Part shown: piece by piece, positions 59,219 through 64,000 of the stretch | How the letters are laid out: every line of letters begins with the position of its first letter | Position numbering within the stretch: position 1 is the first letter of the stretch | From: Streptomyces sp. PR69 | GTDB taxonomy: Bacteria > Actinomycetota > Actinomycetes > Streptomycetales > Streptomycetaceae | Length of the DNA stretch: 64,000 nucleotides | Assembly (NCBI RefSeq): GCF_026420845.1 | Contig: NZ_JAOWCB010000017.1 | Coordinates: 1-64,000 of the forward strand | Direction of reading: 5' to 3' | Translations under genes and position numbers: made by a program | Notes under the pieces: generated by a model | The model's input: only the letters and a program-made list of their open reading frames with translations | What the model was told of the DNA's origin: nothing | The model's database searches: none

Positions 59219-60831
59219 ACGACGCCTCCCGCGGCGGCCATCGGCGCGCCCCGCGCGACGCCGGTGCGCAGTTCCAGGGCGAGGTCGATGTCATGGGACT
59301 GCGGGCGGTCCCGTCCGGCGAGGTCGGCGATGGTCCAGGCGACGCGGACGACGCGGTCGAGCCCGCGGGCGGTGAGCAGACCGCGCTCCATGTCCCGCTC
59401 GGCGGCGGCGAGGGCGCCGGGGGCGAGGGTCCATCGGGTGCGCAGCTCATGGCCGGGCACTTCGCTGTTGACGCTCCAGGGCGTGCCGCTCAGCCGGGCG
59501 GCGGCGCGTTCGCGTGCTGCCAGCACACGGGCCGCGACCCGCTCGGTGGGCTCCCCGCGGCCGCCCTGGCCCATGAGGTCGCCGCGGTCGACGGGCTCCA
59601 CCTCGACGCGCAGGTCGACGCGGTCGAGCAGTGGCCCGGAGAGCCGTGCCTGATAGCGGCGGATGACGGCGGGCGGGCACTCACAGCCCGCGCCATGGAG
59701 GGTGTGCCGGCCGCATGGGCAGGGATTCGCGGCGAGCACCATCAGAAAGCGCGCCGGCAGCCGCACCACTCCCCCGCTGCGGGCGACCACCACATGCCCG
59801 GATTCCAGGGGCTGCCGCAGCGCATCGAGGGCTTTTGTGGAGAATTCAGGGGTTTCATCCAGGAAGAGCACTCCTCTGTGCGCCAGGGAGACCGCACCCG
59901 GTCTGGGCAGGCCGTTGCCGCCGCCGACCAGGGAAGGCATGGTCGCCGAGTGGTGCGGGGCGCAGTAGGGCGGCGTGCGCACCAGGGGTTCGCCGGGCGG
60001 CAGGATGCCCGCGACGGAGTGGACGGCGGTGACTTCGAGCGACTCGCGGCGGGTCAGCGGCGGCAGCGCTCCGGGGAGGCGCTCGGCGAGCATGGTCTTT
60101 CCCGCGCCGGGCGGGCCGTAGAGCAGCAGATGGTGGCGGCCCGCGGCGGCCACCTCCAGAGCCGTGCGGGCGGCGCGCTGCCCTGCGACATCGGCCAGGT
60201 CGGGGCCGTCGCCGGACGGGGCGGAGATCCCGGCGCCCACGCCCGCACCCGGCACCATCAGACCGGCGAGCATGGAGTCGGGGCGGCCGGGCGGCTCGGC
60301 TTCCTCGTGGGGCACGGGCTCCTTGGTCAGGATGGCGATGAGCTGTCGCAGGCTGCGCACACCGAGGACGGACACGCCGGGGACGAGCGACGCCTCGCCG
60401 GCGGTCTGCTCGGGGACGACCACCTGGCGGTAGCCGGCTTCCGCGGCCGCGAGGACGGCGGGCAGCACCCCGCGCACGGGGCGGACGCGGCCGTCGAGGC
60501 CCAGTTCGCCGATGAGCACCAGATCGGCGATGTCCTCGGGGGCGATGCGCTCGGCCGCTCCCAGGGTGGCCACCGCGACGGCCAGGTCGAAACCGCTGCC
60601 CGCCTTGGGCACGGAGGCGGGGCTGAGGCCCACGGTGAGCTTCTTCTGCGGCCACTCCGCGCCGGAGTTGACCACGGCCGCCCGCACCCGGTCCCGGCTC
60701 TCGACGAGGCTCTTGTCCGGCAGCCCCACCAGGGTGAAGGCGGCGACGCCGGGCTCAAGGTCGGCCTGCACCTCCACGACCACGCCCTCGACGCCAACCA
60801 GCGCCACGGAACACGCACGCGCGAATCCCAT
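59215..60831 (-). CDS. YifB/ComM family Mg-chelatase-like AAA+ ATPase
   Basis: A 538-aa protein. The N-terminal Lon-protease-like domain (MGFARACSVALVGVEGVVVEVQADL, then GLSPASVPKAGSGFDLAVAVATL) precedes an AAA+ domain with Walker A YGPPGAGKTMLAERLPG and Walker B VLFLDETPEF. A Cys-rich loop NPCPCGRHTLHGAGCECPP may bind zinc. In competent bacteria ComM is a hexameric helicase that widens recombination joints. The ATG at 60831 overlaps the yraN stop, and its own stop overlaps dprA, so yraN-comM-dprA are coupled. Confidence 0.95.
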   Translation of the reverse strand: MGFARACSVALVGVEGVVVEVQADLEPGVAAFTLVGLPDKSLVESRDRVRAAVVNSGAEWPQKKLTVGLSPASVPKAGSGFDLAVAVATLGAAERIAPEDIADLVLIGELGLDGRVRPVRGVLPAVLAAAEAGYRQVVVPEQTAGEASLVPGVSVLGVRSLRQLIAILTKEPVPHEEAEPPGRPDSMLAGLMVPGAGVGAGISAPSGDGPDLADVAGQRAARTALEVAAAGRHHLLLYGPPGAGKTMLAERLPGALPPLTRRESLEVTAVHSVAGILPPGEPLVRTPPYCAPHHSATMPSLVGGGNGLPRPGAVSLAHRGVLFLDETPEFSTKALDALRQPLESGHVVVARSGGVVRLPARFLMVLAANPCPCGRHTLHGAGCECPPAVIRRYQARLSGPLLDRVDLRVEVEPVDRGDLMGQGGRGEPTERVAARVLAARERAAARLSGTPWSVNSEVPGHELRTRWTLAPGALAAAERDMERGLLTARGLDRVVRVAWTIADLAGRDRPQSHDIDLALELRTGVARGAPMAAAGGVV

Positions 60832-61193
60832 CAGGCCACCCCCCGCGCATGCTGCACCACGGGCCCGCCCTGCCGGGGCAGCAGCACACCCACGAGGTCG
60901 ATGCGCACCCCGCCCGGCGGCGGGCCGCCGTGCCGCTGCAGCCAGCATTCGGCCAGCCGTCTGAGCCGGGCGGCCTTCCGTGGGGTGATCGCGGCCATCG
61001 GGTGTTCGAAGGCGGCCGCCCTGCGGGTCTTGACCTCGCAGACGACCAGCGCATCCCCGTCGCGCGCCACGATGTCGATCTCGCCGGACCGGCCGCATCG
61101 CCAGTTCCTCGCCAGCACCGCCATGCCGGAGCATGCCAGCAGCCGCGCCGCCAGCTCCTCGCCGTACCGTCCCAGTGCCCCCGTCGCGTTCAT
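60831..61193 (-). CDS. yraN: YraN family protein (UPF0102), nuclease-like
   Basis: A 120-aa protein with the restriction-endonuclease-like fold: GRYGEELAARLLACSG, NWRCGRSGEIDIVARDGDALVVCEVKTR, containing the conserved Glu, Asp and ExK residues of the active centre. The biochemical role is not established. It is first of a leftward coupled group with comM and dprA, a conserved actinobacterial order. The gap before it contains DnaA-box-like 9-mers. Confidence 0.93.
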   Translation of the reverse strand: MNATGALGRYGEELAARLLACSGMAVLARNWRCGRSGEIDIVARDGDALVVCEVKTRRAAAFEHPMAAITPRKAARLRRLAECWLQRHGGPPPGGVRIDLVGVLLPRQGGPVVQHARGVA

Positions 61194-61239
61194 CTCGGCA
61201 CCACCTCCGGCACCGACTGTGACGCGTCACACCGTTACG

Positions 61240-61276
61240 TGTGGATCTTGGTGGACAACCCGTCCGCTGTGGATAA
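61240..61276. promoter_or_regulatory. Cluster of DnaA-box-like 9-mers upstream of yraN
   Basis: On the plus strand TGTGGATCT (61240-61248), GGTGGACAA (61250-61258) and TGTGGATAA (61268-61276) lie within 37 bp. The last is a perfect complement of the classical box TTATCCACA; the second matches the Streptomyces form at 8 of 9 positions. Confidence 0.45.
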
Positions 61277-61323
61277 CTCCGTCACCCGATTCAGCGATGG
61301 GGGCCCTGACCAAGCGGTCCCCT

Positions 61324-61632
61324 TCAGCCGCCCGGAAGCTCGAGGTCGCTCTTGTTCAGCTCCTCGATGTTCACATCCTTGAATGTCAGCACACGTACCT
61401 GCTTGACGAACCTGGCCGGGCGGTACATGTCCCAGACCCAGGCATCAGCCATCGAGACCTCGAAGAAGACCTCGCCCTGGACCGAGTGCACCTGCATCTC
61501 GTAGTCGTTGGTGAGATAGAAGCGCCGTTCGGTCTCGATCACATATTTGAACAGCCCGACGACGTCGCGGTACTCCCGGTAGAGCTTCAGCTCCATCTCG
61601 GTCTCGTACTTCTCGAGGTCCTCGGCGCTCAT
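61324..61632 (-). CDS. DUF2469 domain protein
   Basis: A 102-aa acidic protein, highly conserved in actinobacteria: MSAEDLEKYETEMELKLYREYRDVVGLFKYVIETERRFYL (quoted in parts), then DYEMQVHSVQGEVFFEVSMADAWVWDMYRPARFVKQVRVLTFKDVNIEEL. No role is established. The ATG at 61632 overlaps the stop of the NUDIX remnant (ATGA), so that remnant's translation could still be coupled to it. It is downstream of the signal peptidase cluster, 130 bp before yraN. Confidence 0.9.
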   Translation of the reverse strand: MSAEDLEKYETEMELKLYREYRDVVGLFKYVIETERRFYLTNDYEMQVHSVQGEVFFEVSMADAWVWDMYRPARFVKQVRVLTFKDVNIEELNKSDLELPGG

Positions 61633-61835
61633 GGCATGTTCCCCTTCAGCCGTGCGTCCCCCCATTGTGCGTCAGCCATCCGCACCCCTAGACGATTTTC
61701 CGGGGCCAGGACTGCCGGCGTACGCGGGGGACCCCCGTCGAGCAGCGTGCGCCGCAGCTCGGCGAGCCTGGTCGGATACACCGTCTCATGCGCTGCGGAC
61801 AGCGTGTCGGCGCCGTGCCACCGGCCCGTACGCCG
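61629..61835 (-). pseudogene. 3' remnant of a NUDIX hydrolase gene
   Basis: The frame ending at 61629 reads GRWHGADTLSAAHETVYPTRLAELRRTLLDGG and on to a TGA (shown in parts). It resembles the C-terminal end of the NUDIX hydrolase that, as I recall, lies between the signal peptidases and DUF2469 in other Streptomyces. The NUDIX box (GX5EX7REUXEEXGU) is absent, and the frame is closed by a stop at 61848-61850. A GTG at 61781 could still give a 50-aa peptide coupled to DUF2469. The remnant overlaps, in another frame, the last ~15 codons of the signal peptidase gene, as expected after a deletion. Confidence 0.55.
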
Positions 61836-62505
61836 CCCCGCCCAAGATCAGCGCCACGCCCGCCGCGATCGCCCCGACGATCAGCCGCACCGGTCCCGGC
61901 CGGGAGACCCCGCCCGGCAGCGCCGCGAAGGAGCCGGGCCGCTCCACCAGACCGCCGTCGAGCGGCCAGGCCACCGCGTCCAGCCGGGCGCTCACGGCCG
62001 ACCGCGGCACGGAGCCTTCCCCGGGCTCCTGAAGATGGACGCGGGAGTCGACCGACCCCGTGCGCTCGTCGCCGAGCAGAAACAGCTGTCCCTCCGGGAC
62101 CGAGGCGCTGAAGCCCTGTGGCGAGGCCGGCCCGCCGCCGCTCAGATACGGCTCCTCCACCGCCGTGCCGTTGACGGTCAGCCGCCCTTGCGCGTCGCAG
62201 CAGGCGATCTCATCGCCGCCGACGCCGACGACCCGCTTCACCATCGGCAGATCGCCCCATGTGGAGTCGGTGAAGACGACGATGTCCCCGCGTCTGACCT
62301 CGTCGCCGGATATCCGCTCCGCCAGCACCCGGTCGCCCGCCTGCACGGTCGGCGACATCGAATCCGTCGGCACGGTGTAGGGCTGGTAGACGACGGCGCC
62401 CCAGCCGAATCCGCCGAGGAAGAGCACACAGCCGACGGCCACGGCCAGCCCCGACAGCGCGCTGCCGAGGCGGCCGCGGCCGCCCGAACGTCCCGTTCCG
62501 CCCAT
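61786..62505 (-). CDS. lepB: Type I signal peptidase (third in the cluster)
   Basis: A 239-aa membrane serine protease that removes Sec signal peptides. The catalytic Ser49 is in PTDSMSPT and the general base Lys90 in VKRVVGVGGDE. Box E is LGDERTGSVDSR. The N-terminal helix is LSGLAVAVGCVLFLGGF and a second helix lies at the C-terminus (VRLIVGAIAAGVALILGGAAY). Its last residues PVARRRHAVRSA come from DNA that, in another frame, looks like NUDIX coding sequence. The ATG at 62505 (MGGTGRSGG) has GGAG eight bases upstream; a GTG at 62535 is an alternative. Confidence 0.92.
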   Translation of the reverse strand: MGGTGRSGGRGRLGSALSGLAVAVGCVLFLGGFGWGAVVYQPYTVPTDSMSPTVQAGDRVLAERISGDEVRRGDIVVFTDSTWGDLPMVKRVVGVGGDEIACCDAQGRLTVNGTAVEEPYLSGGGPASPQGFSASVPEGQLFLLGDERTGSVDSRVHLQEPGEGSVPRSAVSARLDAVAWPLDGGLVERPGSFAALPGGVSRPGPVRLIVGAIAAGVALILGGAAYGPVARRRHAVRSA

Positions 62506-62587
62506 CCCCAGCGCTCCCCGCCTCGGCGTTCTCACCGGCCCCCACGCGGCGGGCCGGAGCTCTGGGACGGCACCCTACCTGCCGGTC

Positions 62588-63550
62588 CTACCCGGCGGTA
62601 TGCCCCGCGGCGGCCTGCCGTACGGTGCGGGCGGTCAGCCTGCGCCTGCGCCACAGCACGAGCGGCAGCGCGCCCGCCAGGCCCAGCGCCGCCGGAGCAG
62701 CCGAGGAGGCCGTGCCGAGCGACCGCGCCGCCAGCGCATTGATCCCTGGCTGATCGAAGGTGTCCGGCACCGGCAGCGTCGACCAACGGTTCACCGGCCA
62801 GGCGATCACCACGGCGCGCCCCACGACCTTGTCGACCGGGACGAAGCCGCCGTTCTTGTCCTCCATGTGGTAGCGGGAGTCCTGGGAGTTCTGACGGTGG
62901 TCGCCCATCACCCAGATCATGCCGTCCGGCACCTTGAGCGGCCCGAAGGGCTGGTCGTCGCAGGGGGTGTTGCCGGGGAAGACATAGGGCTCGTCCAGCA
63001 CCTTGCCGTTGACCTTGACCGGGCCGCCCTTCTTGCACTCCACCGTGTCGCCGCCGATGGCGATCGTCCGCTTGATCAGGTCCTTCTCGTCGGCGGACGG
63101 CATCAGACCGATGAGGCTGAGGAACCGCTGGATCACGTTCGGGTCGGCCGTGGGCTCGCCCGCGAGCCAGCCGGCCGGGTCCTCGAAGACCACGACCTCG
63201 CCACGCTCGGGCTCGGAGCCGAACCACGGAGTGAGCTTGTCGACCAGCACCCGGTCACCGCGCTGCAGGGTGTTCTGCATCGAGTCCGACGGGATCGAGA
63301 ATGCCTGCAGCAGAAACGTCTTGATCAGCAGCGCGAGGATCAGCGCGATACCGATCAGAAGAGGCAGCTCCTTCCAGAAGGACCGCTGCTTCTTCTGTCC
63401 CGTACCGCCGCCGTCCTTGGCCTCACCCTCACCGGACTCCTGAGGCTCTTGCGGCTCCTGCGGTTCCCTCGGCTGATCCGTCACAGCTGGGGGCTGCCTG
63501 TCCTCGGACCCATCGTGGCCGGATCGTGCACCGACTGCCACATCCCCCAC
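62588..63550 (-). CDS. lepB: Type I signal peptidase (second in the cluster)
   Basis: A 320-aa signal peptidase I. A ~55-residue Glu/Pro/Gln-rich cytosolic tail (repeated PQE units) precedes the helix LPLLIGIALILALLIKTFL. The catalytic Ser is in IPSDSMQNTL, the Lys in LIKRTIAIGGDTV, and box E is MGDHRQNSQDSRYH. A C-terminal helix (AAPAALGLAGALPLVLW) with an Arg-rich end suggests two membrane passes, typical of Streptomyces Sip proteins. The GTG at 63550 lies five bases after GAGGAG. Its 5' end overlaps the 3' end of the preceding signal peptidase by about 122 bp. Confidence 0.93.
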   Translation of the reverse strand: MGDVAVGARSGHDGSEDRQPPAVTDQPREPQEPQEPQESGEGEAKDGGGTGQKKQRSFWKELPLLIGIALILALLIKTFLLQAFSIPSDSMQNTLQRGDRVLVDKLTPWFGSEPERGEVVVFEDPAGWLAGEPTADPNVIQRFLSLIGLMPSADEKDLIKRTIAIGGDTVECKKGGPVKVNGKVLDEPYVFPGNTPCDDQPFGPLKVPDGMIWVMGDHRQNSQDSRYHMEDKNGGFVPVDKVVGRAVVIAWPVNRWSTLPVPDTFDQPGINALAARSLGTASSAAPAALGLAGALPLVLWRRRRLTARTVRQAAAGHTAG

Positions 63551-64000
63551 ATCCACTCCTCATCTCCGTGCGAAACCGTCTGCCCCACAGAAGGCGCAGA
63601 CCCACCACTCCCATAACGAGCGGGAGTTCCGCAGGGCTCGGGAGCAGGACCATTCCCTTGAGATCCTGAGGTGACACCCTATGCGACACGGGCAGGGCGG
63701 CGGTCGGCCCGGAGGGCGCGTTGGGCACCGAGGCGTAGGTCTCACGCTCCTCCAGCGTGCGCCAGTGGCTCACCGGCCAGGCGATCACCACGGCGCGCCC
63801 GACGACCGAGTCCTCCGACACGGTGCCGCCCTGCTCGTCGAGGTGGAAACGGGAGTCGCCGGAGTTGGAGCGGTGGTCGCCGAGGACGAAGAACCGCCCC
63901 TGGGGCACCCGCACGTCAAACGCGATCTCGGAGGGGGCGTCTCCGGGGTTGAGGTACGGCTCGGTCAGAGGCGTTCCATTGACGGTCACGCGGCCGTCCG
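63429..64000 (-). CDS. lepB: Type I signal peptidase, C-terminal part (gene enters from the right edge)
   Basis: Only the last ~190 codons are present. Box E VLGDHRSNSGDSRFH and the following VGRAVVIAWPVSHWRTL mark it as a signal peptidase I; the catalytic Ser and Lys lie beyond the window. A C-terminal helix (AELPLVMGVVGLRLLW) is followed by an unusual ~45-residue Cys/Gly/Arg-rich tail (SGCGGCGSRCT) that overlaps the start of the next gene by ~122 bp in another frame. Either the overlap is real, or a frameshift has read the gene past its normal stop. Confidence 0.85.
   Translation of the reverse strand, partial: DGRVTVNGTPLTEPYLNPGDAPSEIAFDVRVPQGRFFVLGDHRSNSGDSRFHLDEQGGTVSEDSVVGRAVVIAWPVSHWRTLEERETYASVPNAPSGPTAALPVSHRVSPQDLKGMVLLPSPAELPLVMGVVGLRLLWGRRFRTEMRSGCGGCGSRCTIRPRWVRGQAAPSCDGSAEGTAGAARASGVR

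Noticed and set aside
59293..62742. Plus-strand frame of more than 1100 codons across comM, yraN, DUF2469 and a signal peptidase gene
   Set aside because: It crosses several recognised genes antisense and shows no recognisable domain.

Overview
The window is actinobacterial chromosome, almost certainly from a Streptomyces. The DNA is very G+C-rich with strongly GC-biased third codon positions. GTG starts are common, and lipoproteins carry twin-arginine signals. Gene order is the conserved Streptomyces core around infB-nusA, rpsB-tsf-pyrH-frr-cdsA and whiG. I see no tRNA or rRNA gene, no IS element, no prophage and no biosynthetic cluster. The species cannot be told from the sequence alone.

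Layout. (1) 1-2.9 kb: start of infB, then ylxR, nusA and rimP, leftward (nus operon). (2) 3.1-5.2 kb, rightward: a coupled trio of lipoprotein, ferritin-like DUF4439 protein and a kinase-fold protein with an eroded active site. (3) 5.2-6.3 kb: more than 1 kb without a gene, built from degenerate repeats. (4) 6.3-17.6 kb, leftward: proS, two GNAT acetyltransferases, ispG, rseP and dxr (two steps of the MEP isoprenoid pathway flanking a site-2 protease), an acyl-CoA dehydrogenase and an aldehyde dehydrogenase. (5) 17.7-25.8 kb: EamA exporter, PucR regulator, VirD4/FtsK-like membrane ATPase, gabT, a PAP2 phosphatase and a small conserved protein. (6) 26-43 kb: polyamine uptake and catabolism. One leftward unit encodes an aldehyde dehydrogenase, PotD, PotA, PotB, PotC and a PuuB-like oxidase. 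Further right lie a second solitary PotD, a third aldehyde dehydrogenase, a divergent Lrp/AsnC regulator and a putrescine-type aminotransferase. A NADAR protein, a DUF4190 protein, a probable aminodeoxyfutalosine deaminase (menaquinone synthesis) and a GDPD sit between these. (7) 43.2-49.3 kb: an atypical ABC pair, then thiB-thiP-thiQ behind a TPP riboswitch. (8) 49.3-55.3 kb: rlmN, cdsA, frr, pyrH, tsf, rpsB. (9) 55.5-64 kb: M23-like protein, TetR, whiG, dprA, comM-like ATPase, yraN, DUF2469, a NUDIX remnant and at least three tandem type I signal peptidases.

How genes work together. Imported putrescine could enter either an aminotransferase route (41611 gene) or a gamma-glutamyl route (PuuB-like gene). 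The aldehyde dehydrogenases would give GABA, and gabT plus the dehydrogenase at 16110 would send it to succinate. No gamma-glutamylputrescine synthetase or gamma-glutamyl-GABA hydrolase is present here. The thiamine importer is placed by its riboswitch.

Most unusual signals. Short tandem duplications sit on or beside the stop codons of several unrelated genes (ylxR, GNAT2, ispG, rseP, eamA, PAP2, rlmN). Two families of dispersed G+C-rich palindromes mark gene ends. Two palindromes exactly 61 bp apart after cdsA resemble a degenerate single-spacer CRISPR or a double terminator. A NUDIX gene is reduced to its 3' end behind a signal peptidase. The kinase-fold protein at 4182 appears catalytically dead. 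Nothing here is clearly a new defence or biosynthetic system; the trio at 3.1-5.2 kb is the best candidate for an uncharacterised functional unit.
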